A stretch of 64,000 bases of DNA from an uncultured Burkholderiales bacterium (GCA_903886485.1 CAISMH010000011.1:186001-250000), one strand, 5' to 3'; shown: positions 52,173-62,979, counted from the first letter of the stretch. Numbers and translations: made by a program. The notes: generated by a model not told the origin, from the letters alone.

Positions 52173-52375
52173 GTGATATTTTTCTGTGGATAGTTGCTCT
52201 AAAAATGTAGCCAATCAGGCACTTTATCAAAAAATTATCCACAGGTCACCTAAATTTAGGACACTTTTGAAAAGCAAAGCAAAAAAGAGTGTGGACAAAG
52301 CCAACAAGAAGTCTAAAAGTTTGAGATAATCATTGGTTTCCCTGAACTGTCAGGGCTTAGCTTTTTGGAAAAAAC
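52173..52375. other. dnaA-rpmH intergenic region with DnaA boxes (oriC candidate)
   Basis: Three boxes: TGTGGATAG (52185-52193), a perfect TTATCCACA (52235-52243) and TGTGGACAA (52290-52298). An A-rich tract precedes the last one. A GATAAT -10-like element at 52325-52330 may serve rpmH. The divergent genes dnaA and rpmH mark the switch in transcription direction expected at an origin. Confidence 0.6.
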
Positions 52376-52510
52376 ATGAAACGCACTTACCAGCCTTCTA
52401 AAACTCGTCGCGCACGTACCCACGGCTTTTTGGTCCGTATGAAAACACGCGGTGGACGTGCTGTGATCAACGCACGTCGCGCCAAAGGTCGCAAGCGTCT
52501 GGCTGTCTAA
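52376..52510 (+). CDS. rpmH: 50S ribosomal protein L34
   Basis: A 44-residue L34: [18 protein letters not shown], then the invariant [20 protein letters not shown] in the second half. It is full length and very basic. It heads the conserved rpmH-rnpA-yidD-yidC-mnmE cluster. Confidence 0.98.
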   Translation: MKRTYQPSKTRRARTHGFLVRMKTRGGRAVINARRAKGRKRLAV

Positions 52511-52549
52511 TTTTTGACCGCTCGCCAGAGGCCCGCGACAGACAACGCC

Positions 52550-52948
52550 GTGGAACATCTGAAAAAGTGGTCAGAATTTCAAGCCGTCATGCAGGCAGGA
52601 TCTGTGGCACGTACAACACATTTTGTATTGCACGAGTGGAAACCTCCTGTCATCAGTTCAACAGGGTCTGGGTATGAAAAAGCCCCGACCCTGTTTGTTG
52701 ATGGCGTCTTGGCGATTGGCGCGCTCACACCTAAACGGTGGGCAAAACGTGCGGTGACGCGAAATCTTATTCGTCGTCAAATTCACGCGATCTCACAAGA
52801 ATTTGTGAGCAGTCTCCATCCAACTGCTTATGTGGTTCGACAGAGAGCAGCATTTAAGCTTGATACGTTTGTGAGTGCGTCGTCAGTGGCATTGAAACAG
52901 ACGGTACGTGAAGAACTTCACCAATTGTTTAGCAGCGTGAGTGCTTGA
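52550..52948 (+). CDS. rnpA: Ribonuclease P protein component
   Basis: The protein cofactor that helps RNase P RNA mature tRNA 5' ends. The basic RNR motif KRAVTRNLIRRQIHAI lies about residue 65-80. I chose the GTG at 52550, giving 132 residues starting MEHLKKWSEFQAV, like other RnpA proteins; a TTG at 52514 would add 12 residues with no family match. It follows rpmH by 39 bp and overlaps the yidD ATG. Confidence 0.92.
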   Translation: MEHLKKWSEFQAVMQAGSVARTTHFVLHEWKPPVISSTGSGYEKAPTLFVDGVLAIGALTPKRWAKRAVTRNLIRRQIHAISQEFVSSLHPTAYVVRQRAAFKLDTFVSASSVALKQTVREELHQLFSSVSA

Positions 52949-53214
52949 TGATTCAGTCTTTATTGATCGCTTTGGTGCGCGCTTATCGCTTGTTACTCAG
53001 CCCGTGGCTAGGCTCATCTTGTCGATTTGAACCAACGTGCTCAGCCTACTCACTGGACGCCTTAAAGAGTCATGGCGCAGCAGGCGGCACTTATCTAACT
53101 TTGCGACGTTTAGCACGCTGTCATCCTTGGTGTGCTGGTGGCCACGATCCTGTGCCAACCGCTTTGTTTACATCTTTGACATCTTCCAATCTGGGAAAAA
53201 AACTTCATGAATGA
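52948..53214 (+). CDS. yidD: Membrane protein insertion efficiency factor YidD
   Basis: An 88-residue amphipathic protein with the family core LLSPWLGSSCRFEPTCSAYSLDAL and LARCHPWCAGGHDPVP, containing the conserved cysteines. It helps YidC insert membrane proteins. It is packed between rnpA (1-bp overlap) and yidC (8-bp overlap). Confidence 0.95.
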   Translation: MIQSLLIALVRAYRLLLSPWLGSSCRFEPTCSAYSLDALKSHGAAGGTYLTLRRLARCHPWCAGGHDPVPTALFTSLTSSNLGKKLHE

Positions 53215-54913
53215 CATTCGCCGCACCATTTTGTGGGTGATCTTTGGTTTTTCCATGGTTCTCTTGTGGGATCAATGGCAAGTTCACAATGGAAATAAAG
53301 CCACCTTTTTCCCAACACCTGCACAGCAAGCCAAAGTTACTGTCGATGCCGCTTCTGCTGCGCCTCAACCGGCTGGCGTGCCCGCACCTCTCGCTTTGTC
53401 TGGTACGGTTACCGTGCCCTCTGTTGAAACACGTGCAGCAACCAAAGAGTTGGTTCAATTGGAAACAGATGTTGCCAAGCTCAGTTTTGACACAGAGGGC
53501 GGCACGCTGGTGCGCGTGGAATTGCTCAAGCATGCTGACGAACACAAGCCTGGCAGCAACATCGTTTTGCTGGATGACAGCAAAGATCGTATTTACACCG
53601 CACAGACGGGCTTGATTTCGAGCACGCCAGGCGTTGTGTTAGCCACGCACAAGACAGTGATGACGGTTCACCCCGGCCCGCGCAAACTTAAAGACGGTGA
53701 CAACACACTGTCCATCACATTCGAGTCGAGCACACAAAACGGTGTGAAGTTGCTCAAGACCTACACGGTCAAGCGTGGCGCGTACGACATGACCGTGAAG
53801 CATGACATCGTGAACACGGGCTCACAAGACGTGGCGCCGCAGTTGTACTTTCAACTTGTTCGCGACGGCAACAAGCCTGCAGGTGAGTCATCTTTCTATT
53901 CCACCTTCACGGGTCCTGCCATCTATACAGAGGCCAAGAAATACCAAAAGGTAGAGTTTGCCGACATCAAAAAGAAAAAAGTTGATGTCGAGAAGCATTC
54001 GAGCACGGGCTATATCGCAATGGTGCAGCATTACTTTGCCAGCGCTTGGATCTTGCCTGATGGCATGAGCCGTGACATTTCTATCGATGCGGTAGACATC
54101 GGCGCAACGCTGTCTGACTGTTGTTACCGCGTGACAATGATTTCACCCTTGGACGCCATCCAACCAGGACAAACCAAGAGCGTCACAGCGACTTTTTACG
54201 CCGGTCCGCAAGAAGAGAAAAAGCTCGAAGTCCTCTATCCAGGCTTGGAGTTGGTCAAAGACTACGGTTGGTTAACCATTCTTGCCAAGCCCTTGTTCTG
54301 GTTGCTCCATCAACTCAACAACATCTTGGGTAACTGGGGTTGGTCTATCGTGAGCTTGGTGATCTTGCTCAAAGCAGCTTTTTATTGGTTGAATGCACAT
54401 GCTTACCAAAGCATGGCCAAGATGAAAGCCATCAATCCACGCATCATGGAAATGCGCGAACGTCTCAAAGACAACCCGCAGCAGATGCAAATGGAGATGA
54501 TGAAGATTTATCGCGAGGAGAAAGTCAACCCGATGGGCGGCTGCGTTCCGATCGCACTTCAAATCCCTGTGTTCATCGCCTTGTATTGGGTGTTGCTCTC
54601 GACCGTCGAAATTCGCAACGCTCCTTGGATTGGCTGGATTCATGACTTGTCTGCGCCAGATCCATTCTTCATTTTGCCCTTGTTCATGACGTTGACCACC
54701 TTGCTCCAGACCGCATTGAACCCAGCGCCACCAGACCCCATGCAAGCCAAGATGATGTGGATCATGCCGCTGGCTTTCAGCGTGATGTTCTTCTTCTTTC
54801 CTGCGGGCTTGGTGCTTTACTGGATCACCAACAACGTGTTGTCGATTGCGCAGCAATGGTTGATCAACATTCGAATGGGTGTACCGCCACAATTCAACTT
54901 ACCCAAGTTTTAA
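53207..54913 (+). CDS. yidC: Membrane protein insertase YidC
   Basis: A 568-residue Oxa1-family insertase. The N-terminal anchor (TILWVIFGFSMVLLWDQW) precedes a large periplasmic beta-sandwich domain (to about 355). The five-helix core follows, with KAAFYWLNAHAYQSMAKMKAI (first part carries the groove Arg/Lys region) and MGGCVPIALQIPVFIALYWVL. It has the gram-negative long form. A good terminator follows. Confidence 0.97.
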   Translation: MNDIRRTILWVIFGFSMVLLWDQWQVHNGNKATFFPTPAQQAKVTVDAASAAPQPAGVPAPLALSGTVTVPSVETRAATKELVQLETDVAKLSFDTEGGTLVRVELLKHADEHKPGSNIVLLDDSKDRIYTAQTGLISSTPGVVLATHKTVMTVHPGPRKLKDGDNTLSITFESSTQNGVKLLKTYTVKRGAYDMTVKHDIVNTGSQDVAPQLYFQLVRDGNKPAGESSFYSTFTGPAIYTEAKKYQKVEFADIKKKKVDVEKHSSTGYIAMVQHYFASAWILPDGMSRDISIDAVDIGATLSDCCYRVTMISPLDAIQPGQTKSVTATFYAGPQEEKKLEVLYPGLELVKDYGWLTILAKPLFWLLHQLNNILGNWGWSIVSLVILLKAAFYWLNAHAYQSMAKMKAINPRIMEMRERLKDNPQQMQMEMMKIYREEKVNPMGGCVPIALQIPVFIALYWVLLSTVEIRNAPWIGWIHDLSAPDPFFILPLFMTLTTLLQTALNPAPPDPMQAKMMWIMPLAFSVMFFFFPAGLVLYWITNNVLSIAQQWLINIRMGVPPQFNLPKF

Positions 54914-54937
54914 CGCAGAGGCGTTAATGTTTATAAG

Positions 54938-54969
54938 CCCGCCTCCTTCAACGGTTGGCGGGTTTTTTT
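54938..54969 (+). terminator. Intrinsic terminator after yidC
   Basis: Arms CCCGCC and GGCGGG with a 13-nt loop and T7, 25 bp past the yidC stop and 16 bp before mnmE. Confidence 0.8.
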
Positions 54970-54984
54970 CTGGACAATCCAAAC

Positions 54985-56436
54985 ATGCTTGCACAACACG
55001 ACGCCCCCATCATTGCCGTTGCTACCGCCCCAGGCCGTGGTGCGGTTGGCATCGTGCGTGTGAGTGGTAAAAATTTAAACGCTTTCGTTTTGGCGCTGTG
55101 TGGTCGAGCTTTGAGACCGCGCGAGGCCACTTACATGCCGTTGCGTGACGCAACAGGTGTCCCGATTGACCAAGTCTTGGCCTTGCATTTCCCAGGCCCT
55201 CACAGTTACACCGGCGAAGACGTGTTAGAGCTCCAAGCCCATGGTGGCCCCTTGGTGCTACAACTCATCGTGGCGCATTGCCTCCGTGTTGCCGCATCAC
55301 ACGACGAACGGGGCCAGCCCTTACTGCGTGGTTTACGTTTGGCCCAACCCGGCGAATTTACACAGCGCGCGTTCTTGAACCACAAGCTCGATTTGGCGCA
55401 AGCCGAGGCCGTAGCAGATTTGATTGATGCCAGCACCGAGGCCGCGGCACGCGGCGCAAGTCGGTCGTTGTCAGGTGCGTTCTCGCAAGAAATTCATCAA
55501 CTCCGTGATGCCCTGATTCATCTGCGTATGCTGGTCGAGGCCACGCTTGACTTCCCTGAAGAAGACATCGACTTTTTGAAACAAGCCGATGCACAAGGGC
55601 AACTCACTCGGATACAAGAACACCTTGGGCGTGTGATGACACAAACCAAACAAGGCGCGCTCTTGCGAGAAGGCATCCGCGTGGTCATTGCAGGTCAACC
55701 GAATGCAGGCAAGAGTTCGTTGCTCAATGCCTTGGCTGGGGCTGAGCTGGCCATCGTCACACCCATTGCAGGCACCACGCGCGATGTCGTGCAGCAAACC
55801 ATCCAGATCGAAGGCGTGCCCCTTCACGTGATCGACACTGCGGGCCTGCGTGAGCACCCAGATGTGGACGAAGTTGAGCGCATCGGTATTGAGAGAGCCT
55901 GGGACCAAATCGGACAGGCGGATGCGGTGCTGTTCCTGCACGACCTTACGCGCAAAGAAGACCCGGCATATGCCGCAGCGGATGCACACATCGAACAAAC
56001 CTTGCAAGCAAGGTTGGCCTCGCATGTCCCCTTGCTGCATTTGTGGAACAAGGCGGACGCACAAAGCATTGCCGTCACCCAACTTAACGCAGAGAGGTCG
56101 TTCAGAGGTCAAGCAAAAGCCACCGACCTGACGTTATCCGCGAAGACAGGAGATGGGTTGCCTGCTTTGCGACAAGCGCTGCTCGACGTGGTGGGTTGGC
56201 AAGGGGGTAGTGCTGAAGGCACGTTCATCGCACGGGAGCGCCATGTGGAGGCCCTACGCGAAGTCGACGGACACCTGATGCAAGCAAACGCCTGCATGCA
56301 AGCCCAAGCGCCTGCGCTTGACTTACTGGCAGAAGAACTCCGTTTGAGTCAAAACGCGCTCAACACCATCACCGGCGAATTCTCTTCAGACGATTTGCTG
56401 GGCGTGATTTTCTCTAGCTTTTGCATCGGGAAATAA
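54985..56436 (+). CDS. mnmE: tRNA modification GTPase MnmE
   Basis: A 483-residue GTPase (TrmE) that forms the cmnm5 group of U34 with MnmG. The folate-binding N-domain starts [22 protein letters not shown] (first part diagnostic). The inserted G domain has [14 protein letters not shown] (about 232-245) and [10 protein letters not shown], and the C-terminal end is the catalytic FCIGK with its Cys. The ATG at 54985 matches the family start. Confidence 0.96.
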   Translation: MLAQHDAPIIAVATAPGRGAVGIVRVSGKNLNAFVLALCGRALRPREATYMPLRDATGVPIDQVLALHFPGPHSYTGEDVLELQAHGGPLVLQLIVAHCLRVAASHDERGQPLLRGLRLAQPGEFTQRAFLNHKLDLAQAEAVADLIDASTEAAARGASRSLSGAFSQEIHQLRDALIHLRMLVEATLDFPEEDIDFLKQADAQGQLTRIQEHLGRVMTQTKQGALLREGIRVVIAGQPNAGKSSLLNALAGAELAIVTPIAGTTRDVVQQTIQIEGVPLHVIDTAGLREHPDVDEVERIGIERAWDQIGQADAVLFLHDLTRKEDPAYAAADAHIEQTLQARLASHVPLLHLWNKADAQSIAVTQLNAERSFRGQAKATDLTLSAKTGDGLPALRQALLDVVGWQGGSAEGTFIARERHVEALREVDGHLMQANACMQAQAPALDLLAEELRLSQNALNTITGEFSSDDLLGVIFSSFCIGK

Positions 56437-56462
56437 GCCCACCCCACCGATAAAATGATGGC

Positions 56463-57476
56463 ATGACCCAAACCCATGCACACGCCGACAGCATTGCTGC
56501 GCCGGTGGACGACCAGCGCATCTTGCAGCTGGCTCATGACACGCTCACCATTGAAGCAGACGCGGTACGTCATTTGCGCGAGGGTTTGTCGCCCTCGTTT
56601 GTCTTGGCGGTGCGAGCCATCCTCAATGTCAAGGGCCGAGTGGTTGTCATGGGCATGGGCAAGAGCGGCCATGTGGGCCGCAAAATCACCGCAACCTTGG
56701 CATCGACAGGTACGGCAGCCATGTTTGTTCACCCAGCCGAAGCCAGTCACGGCGATCTGGGCATGGTCAAAGACACGGATCTCGTGATTGCGATTTCCAA
56801 CAGCGGTGAGAGCGATGAACTTGGCGCTATCTTGCCGGTTCTCAAGCGTCAAGGCGTGCCCTTGGTGGCGCTCACCGGAGGTGCGCAATCAACGCTGGCC
56901 AGCCATGCCGATATCGTGCTCAACACAGGCGTGCTCAAAGAAGCGTGCCCACTCAACTTGGCGCCGACCGCGAGTACCACTGCACAAATGGCGATGGGCG
57001 ATGCTTTGGCTGTCGCGTTGCTTGACGCGCGTGGGTTCAAGGCAGAAGACTTTGCACGCTCACATCCTGGAGGCGCCTTGGGCCGTCGCTTGCTGACACA
57101 CGTGAGTGATGTCATGCGCAACGGCGATGGCATCCCGTGTGTGTTACCCACGGCTAGCTTCAGCGAATTGATGCGCGAGATGAGCGCCAAAGGCTTGGGC
57201 GCATCAGCCATCGTGGACGCACAAAAAAAGGTACTAGGCATCTTCACAGACGGGGACTTGCGCCGTTTGATAGAAACGGGCACCGACATGCGTGAACTCA
57301 CTGCTCAACAAGTCATGCATGCCAACCCTCGCACCGTGCGCGCTAACGCATTGGCCGCAGAAGCCGCTGAGTTGATGGAGTTGCACCGCATCACCAGCGT
57401 GTTGGTCGTCGACGAACACGACGTTTTATGCGGCGCGATCAATACCCATGATTTGATGCGCGCGAAAGTTATCTGA
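56463..57476 (+). CDS. kdsD: D-arabinose 5-phosphate isomerase (KpsF/GutQ family)
   Basis: A 337-residue enzyme turning ribulose 5-phosphate into arabinose 5-phosphate, the first step to Kdo. An N-terminal SIS domain (VVMGMGKSGHVGRKI, MFVHPAEASHGDLGM, NSGESDE) is followed by two CBS domains (about 215-337). It starts the kdsD-kdsC-lptC operon and its stop overlaps kdsC by 1 bp. Confidence 0.95.
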   Translation: MTQTHAHADSIAAPVDDQRILQLAHDTLTIEADAVRHLREGLSPSFVLAVRAILNVKGRVVVMGMGKSGHVGRKITATLASTGTAAMFVHPAEASHGDLGMVKDTDLVIAISNSGESDELGAILPVLKRQGVPLVALTGGAQSTLASHADIVLNTGVLKEACPLNLAPTASTTAQMAMGDALAVALLDARGFKAEDFARSHPGGALGRRLLTHVSDVMRNGDGIPCVLPTASFSELMREMSAKGLGASAIVDAQKKVLGIFTDGDLRRLIETGTDMRELTAQQVMHANPRTVRANALAAEAAELMELHRITSVLVVDEHDVLCGAINTHDLMRAKVI

Positions 57477-58030
57477 TGAACATCCCAACACCTGCGTTGA
57501 ACTTTGACCCCGCGTTGCTTCTACGCGCACAAGGCGTTCGCGTTGCATTCTTTGACGTGGATGGTGTACTCACCGATGGCGGCTTGTTGTTCACAGAACA
57601 CGGGGAAACCATCAAACGCTTTTCCACGCTGGATGGTCATGGGCTAAAAATGTTGCAACAAGCCGGCATCACACCTGCTGTCATCACCGGTCGCGACAGT
57701 ACGCCCTTGCGCGTCAGGCTTGAAGCCTTGGGTATCACGCATGTGCGATACGGAACAGAAGACAAAGCACCTGCCGCACAACAAATCTTGGACGAATTGG
57801 GCCTGAATTGGTCGCAGGCAGCCCATATGGGCGATGACTGGCCTGACTTGGCCGTGATGTCTCGCGTGGCGTTTGCCTGTGCGCCGAGCAATGCGCACAT
57901 TGAAGCGAAAGCGATGGCGCACTACGTGACGCAGCGCGAAGGTGGCCATGGTGCCGCGCGAGAATTTTGTGATCTTTTATTGGTGGCCAGTGGCCGCTAT
58001 GCCGAACTGCTCCGAGGCTACTTGGCATGA
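57476..58030 (+). CDS. kdsC: 3-deoxy-D-manno-octulosonate 8-phosphate phosphatase
   Basis: A 184-residue HAD phosphatase that removes phosphate from Kdo-8-P. Motif I FFDVDGVLTDGGL (near 24), motif II ITGRDS, and motif III with MGDDWPDL are all intact. It overlaps lptC by 4 bp (ATGA). Confidence 0.95.
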   Translation: MNIPTPALNFDPALLLRAQGVRVAFFDVDGVLTDGGLLFTEHGETIKRFSTLDGHGLKMLQQAGITPAVITGRDSTPLRVRLEALGITHVRYGTEDKAPAAQQILDELGLNWSQAAHMGDDWPDLAVMSRVAFACAPSNAHIEAKAMAHYVTQREGGHGAAREFCDLLLVASGRYAELLRGYLA

Positions 58031-58671
58031 GTGTTGCGCCGGTTTCGTTTCCTCTGCGCGTGCGTCGTGTGTGGGACCACCTGGCGGTTTATTTGCCATT
58101 GGTGCTCATGGGCCTCATGGCCATGACCACTTATTGGTTGGTTCGTAATACGCCGTTGATCGGCGAGGCCGAGCTCGAAGCTGCTCCGCGCCATGTACCT
58201 GACTATTTCATGCGTGACTTTTCCGTCAAAGTGTTTGGCGATGATGGCAAGCTTAAAAGCGAAATGTTAGGCGTTGAAGGCCGGCATTACCCAGACACCG
58301 ACACGCTAGAAATCGATCAGCCCCGCATTCGTATTTTGGGTGCAGAGGGACGCATCACAACGGCGGTTGCCGCGAGAGGTCTGGTCAATGCCGACGGCTC
58401 CGAGGCGCAATTGTTTGACAACGCTGTTGTGGTGCGTGAGGCTAGCACCAACGCCCAAGGTGTCGTCGTGCCGCGAAGCGAACTTCAAAGTAACTTCTTG
58501 CACTTGTTTGCCAACACCGAACAGGTGCGTTCACACCTGCCTGTCATCTTGGTTCGTGGGGCAGGTGACCGGTTCACCGCTGACGGCATGGACTACGACA
58601 ATTTAGATCGCCTTATGCAGCTCAAGGGCCGTGTGCATGGCACACTGCAGCCACCCAAGAATAAAAAATGA
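58027..58671 (+). CDS. lptC: LPS export ABC transporter periplasmic protein LptC
   Basis: A 214-residue bitopic protein of the Lpt bridge that takes LPS from LptBFG to LptA. One helix at about 18-38 (LPLVLMGLMAMTTYWLV) anchors a periplasmic beta-jellyroll domain (DYFMRDFSVKVFGDDGKLKS, first part typical). It ends the Kdo operon; lptA and lptB, which often follow, are not in this window after it. Confidence 0.9.
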   Translation: MSVAPVSFPLRVRRVWDHLAVYLPLVLMGLMAMTTYWLVRNTPLIGEAELEAAPRHVPDYFMRDFSVKVFGDDGKLKSEMLGVEGRHYPDTDTLEIDQPRIRILGAEGRITTAVAARGLVNADGSEAQLFDNAVVVREASTNAQGVVVPRSELQSNFLHLFANTEQVRSHLPVILVRGAGDRFTADGMDYDNLDRLMQLKGRVHGTLQPPKNKK

Positions 58672-58693
58672 ATGCGTAATTCTTGCGCGCATG

Positions 58694-58717
58694 AAAAAGG
58701 CTCCCGAAGGAGCCTTT
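58694..58717. terminator. Bidirectional intrinsic terminator between lptC and the RRM gene
   Basis: AAAGGCTCC and GGAGCCTTT with a CGAA tetraloop, flanked by A-run and T-run so it can work in both directions for the convergent genes. Confidence 0.88.
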
Positions 58718-58740
58718 AGATTTGCAGTCAAGCAGATCGA

Positions 58741-59178
58741 TTAGTAGCTGCTGCCACCACCGAAACCGCCACGACCACCGCCGCCGCCGCCGCCTTCACG
58801 ACGACCGCCGCCAGCACCGCCGCCGCCGTAGGGGCTACGGAAACCGCCGCCACCGCCGCCGCCTTCACGACCGCCGCCGCCATAACCGCCACCACCACCA
58901 CCGAAACCGCCGGTGCGGGGAGGACGTGGTTCCATGGGGCGAGCTTCGTTGACCACGAGGCTACGACCACCCAAAGGTGCGCCGTTCATGCCTTCGATCG
59001 CGGCTTGCGCCTCAGCATCGCTGGCCATTTCTACGAAACCAAAACCTTTAGAGCGGCCAGTGTCGCGCTCCATCATGACCTTGGCGCTAGTCACAGCACC
59101 GAACTGTCCAAAAGACTGCTCAAGATCGCTGTCGCGTACCGAATACGGCAAATTGCCGACGTACAGTTTATTGCCCAT
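58741..59178 (-). CDS. Glycine-rich RNA-binding protein (RRM)
   Basis: A 145-residue protein: one RRM (1-80) with RNP2 LYVGNL at 5-10 and RNP1 KGFGFVEM at 44-51, then a 60-residue Gly/Arg/Tyr-rich tail (repeats of GGGGG with R, Y and F). Bacterial RRM proteins of this type bind single-stranded RNA and are often cold-induced. The tail is low complexity and may vary between strains. Confidence 0.92.
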   Translation of the reverse strand: MGNKLYVGNLPYSVRDSDLEQSFGQFGAVTSAKVMMERDTGRSKGFGFVEMASDAEAQAAIEGMNGAPLGGRSLVVNEARPMEPRPPRTGGFGGGGGGYGGGGREGGGGGGGFRSPYGGGGAGGGRREGGGGGGGRGGFGGGSSY

Positions 59179-59371
59179 GAAAGGGACTCCTTAAAACACA
59201 AAAACAAAGCGATGGAGTCCCGAACCGAAACTGACCGATCACCAAATACAACCTTGTCAATGACGAGCATTCACAAGGTTGCGGCCATTATGGAGCACAA
59301 GTTGACCAAAACACCAAGCGTTTACCTGTATTTAGCGCATTTCATCCCCGAAAAACCACAAGTGGCGAGGG

Positions 59372-60574
59372 TTACCAGCTCGCTTCACGGTCCGGAGTGG
59401 CTGTGATCTTGTGGATCGTTAGGTCCGCGCCTTCGAATTCTTCTTCTTGGCTCAAGCGCAAACCGAGGGTCAGTTTCAATACGCCATACACCGTGAAACC
59501 ACCCACCAAAGCCCAAACTACACCCAGTGCTGTGCCCACCAGTTGGGCGGTGATGTTCACGCCACCCATACCGCCCAATGCTTGCGCGCCAAAAACACCC
59601 GCCGCAATACCGCCCCATGTGCCGCATAAACCGTGCAAGGGCCACACGCCCAGCACATCGTCAATGCGCCACTTGTTTTGTGTGAGGGTGAACATCCAAA
59701 CAAAAATGCCACCCGCCACAGCGCCCACAACCAAGGCGCCCATCGGATGCATTAAATCGGAACCTGCGCAAACAGCGACGAGACCCGCTAAAGGGCCGTT
59801 GTGAACAAAGCCAGGGTCATTTTTGCCCGCAACCAAAGCCACCAAAGTGCCGCCCACCATGGCCATTAAAGAGTTCACTGCGACAAGTCCGGAAATTTTG
59901 TCGAGCGTTTGTGCGCTCATCACATTGAAACCAAACCAGCCCACGATCAAAATCCAAGCGCCCAATGCGAGGAATGGAATGCTGGATGGCGGGTGTGCCG
60001 AAATCGCACCATCTTTGCGATACCGGTTGCTGCGCGCGCCCAGCAACAACACAGCGGGCAATGCAATCCAGCCCCCGACGGCATGAACCACCACCGAGCC
60101 AGCAAAGTCGTGGAATTCATCACCTGTCAACGCTTTGAGCCAAGCTTGAAAACCGAAATGTTGATTCCATGCGACCCCTTCAAAAAAAGGGTAAACAAAG
60201 CCCACGATCACTGCTGTGGCAATCAATTGCGGCCAAAACTTAGCGCGTTCCGCAATCCCACCAGAAATGATGGCTGGAATGGCCGCAGCGAAGGTCAACA
60301 AGAAAAAGAACTTCACCAGTTCATACCCGTTGTTGCCTGCCAGAAACTCTGCGCCGACCATAAAGCTAGCGCCATACGCAACCCCGTAGCCCACGACGAA
60401 GTACGCAACGGTGGACACACAGAAATCCACCAAAATTTTTACCAAGGCATTGACTTGGTTCTTGCGACGAACGGTGCCTAGCTCTAAAAAAGCGAAGCCT
60501 GCGTGCATGGCTAGCACCATGATGGCGCCAAGCAGAATGAACAGCGCGTCTGCGCCCTGTTTGTGTGCATCCAT
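59372..60574 (-). CDS. Second ammonium transporter (Amt family)
   Basis: A 400-residue Amt channel without signal peptide or linker, unlike the one at 12372. The pore histidines are in GSVVVHAVGGW and LHGLCGTWGG, and the family signature FGFNVMSAQ is near residue 218. It has no glnK partner. A sigma-54-like element lies about 75 bp upstream. The presence of two Amts suggests different affinity or sensing roles. Confidence 0.92.
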   Translation of the reverse strand: MDAHKQGADALFILLGAIMVLAMHAGFAFLELGTVRRKNQVNALVKILVDFCVSTVAYFVVGYGVAYGASFMVGAEFLAGNNGYELVKFFFLLTFAAAIPAIISGGIAERAKFWPQLIATAVIVGFVYPFFEGVAWNQHFGFQAWLKALTGDEFHDFAGSVVVHAVGGWIALPAVLLLGARSNRYRKDGAISAHPPSSIPFLALGAWILIVGWFGFNVMSAQTLDKISGLVAVNSLMAMVGGTLVALVAGKNDPGFVHNGPLAGLVAVCAGSDLMHPMGALVVGAVAGGIFVWMFTLTQNKWRIDDVLGVWPLHGLCGTWGGIAAGVFGAQALGGMGGVNITAQLVGTALGVVWALVGGFTVYGVLKLTLGLRLSQEEEFEGADLTIHKITATPDREASW

Positions 60575-60645
60575 AAAATTACCCTTGAACTTTGATTTAT
60601 TTTGGTGCGCTTTTGCGCTGATGTTTAGATTTGCACCGAATTAAA

Positions 60646-60660
60646 GCAAAAATTGCACCA
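60646..60660 (-). promoter_or_regulatory. Candidate sigma-54 promoter of the second amt gene
   Basis: On the minus strand TGGTGCAATTTTTGC has GG-N10-GC spacing and TTGC at -12, but the -24 block deviates from TGGCAC. Further GGTGCA/GCACC half-sites lie at 60601-60608 and 60631-60637. No full NtrC dyad was found. Confidence 0.45.
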
Positions 60661-60803
60661 AATAAAATTCTTCAGGTAGGTGGGATGTACGTGAGGCCCC
60701 ACGTTTGTGCGGAGATTTCATCTCAGTGACCATCGTTGAAGGGCTGATATAGGCGAGAAGGCTCGCCTTTGATCCGTCGTGCACGCGAGATGCGGGTGCT
60801 TGT

Positions 60804-61811
<1,008 letters not shown>

Positions 61812-61885
61812 CTAGAACGCTTCATTCTATGAAACTTTGTTACATGATTTCAAGGTAATTCTTGTATTTTCTTTACCTGGAGGTC

Positions 61886-61911
61886 GAAAAAAAAGCGCCC
61901 GAGGGCGCTTT
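61886..61911 (-). terminator. Intrinsic terminator between the two gap genes
   Basis: On the minus strand, AGCGCC and GGCGCT arms close a 4-nt loop and are followed by T8. It ends the copy 1 transcript before copy 2. Confidence 0.85.
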
Positions 61912-61932
61912 CTGTCGGGGCAGCAGCCAAGA

Positions 61933-62940
61933 TCATTTTTTCTTAGCTACCACACGAACCATTTCCAAACACTGCTTAGCGTAACCCCACTCGTTGTCAT
62001 ACCAAGCAACGATCTTCACGAAGTTTTTATCCAAAGCGATGCCCGCTGTGGCATCGAACACGCTGGCGCATGGCTCACCGCGGAAGTCCGTGGAGACCAC
62101 CTTTTCATCGGTGTAGCCCAGCACGCCCTTCATCGCGCCCTCGCTCTGTGCTTTCATTTCGGCGCAGATTTCAGCGTAGCTGGCTTCGTTCGTAAGCTCG
62201 ACCGTCAAGTCGATCACAGACACATCGGACGTGGGTACGCGAAACGCCATGCCCGTGATCTTGCCCTTGATTTCAGGAATCACCACACCGACAGCCTTGG
62301 CGGCGCCTGTGCTCGATGGGATGATGTTTTCCAAAATGCCACGCCCCCCGCGCCAATCTTTGCGAGAGGAGCTGTCCACGGTCGCTTGGCTCGCAGTCGC
62401 TGCATGGACCGTGGTCATCAGGCCACGCTTAATGCCCCACTTGTCGTTGAGCACTTTGACCACGGGCGCTAAACAGTTGGTGGTGCAAGAGGCGTTCGAT
62501 ACGATGGTTTCACCCGCGTATTTTTTGTGGTTCACGCCATAGACAAACATGGGGACGCTGTCTTTGGAAGGCGCAGAAATGACTACCTTTTTGGCGCCTG
62601 CGGCGATGTGCATTTGGCTGGTGGGCTCGGTCAGGTAGTGGCCGGTGCATTCGAGCACGATGTCCACACCCAGCGCGCCCCATTGCAGGTTATGCGCATC
62701 ACGCTCGTGGGTGAGTTTGATTTTTTTGCCGTTCACGATCAGCGCATCTTCGGTGTGCTCCACGGTGCCGTCAAAGCGCCCATGAACGCTGTCGAACTTG
62801 AGCATGTAGGCCAAGTAGTCCGCAGGCTTGGGGTCGTTGATGCCGACGATTTGGATGTCGGTGTAGCCGTGCTTCAAAGCCGCGCGCAGAGCCAAGCGGC
62901 CAATACGGCCGAAACCGTTGATGCCAAGTTTGATGGTCAT
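61933..62940 (-). CDS. gap: Glyceraldehyde-3-phosphate dehydrogenase, type I (copy 1)
   Basis: A 335-residue GAPDH with INGFGRIGR, the NAD-type Asp in GINDP, and the catalytic Cys in [12 protein letters not shown]. It starts 39 bp after the transketolase stop and is probably cotranscribed with it, a common tkt-gap pairing. Both GAPDHs keep all catalytic motifs, so a split between glycolytic and gluconeogenic or pentose-phosphate use is possible but not shown by the sequence. Confidence 0.95.
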   Translation of the reverse strand: MTIKLGINGFGRIGRLALRAALKHGYTDIQIVGINDPKPADYLAYMLKFDSVHGRFDGTVEHTEDALIVNGKKIKLTHERDAHNLQWGALGVDIVLECTGHYLTEPTSQMHIAAGAKKVVISAPSKDSVPMFVYGVNHKKYAGETIVSNASCTTNCLAPVVKVLNDKWGIKRGLMTTVHAATASQATVDSSSRKDWRGGRGILENIIPSSTGAAKAVGVVIPEIKGKITGMAFRVPTSDVSVIDLTVELTNEASYAEICAEMKAQSEGAMKGVLGYTDEKVVSTDFRGEPCASVFDATAGIALDKNFVKIVAWYDNEWGYAKQCLEMVRVVAKKK

Positions 62941-62979
62941 GTGGATACCTAACGAGGAAGTTAAAAACCTGTGTGTCGA

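Noticed and set aside
58741..58920. Repetitive CCGCCGCC tract as a CRISPR or tandem repeat locus
   Set aside because: It encodes the glycine-rich tail of the RRM protein in frame; spacing is irregular and there are no spacers.
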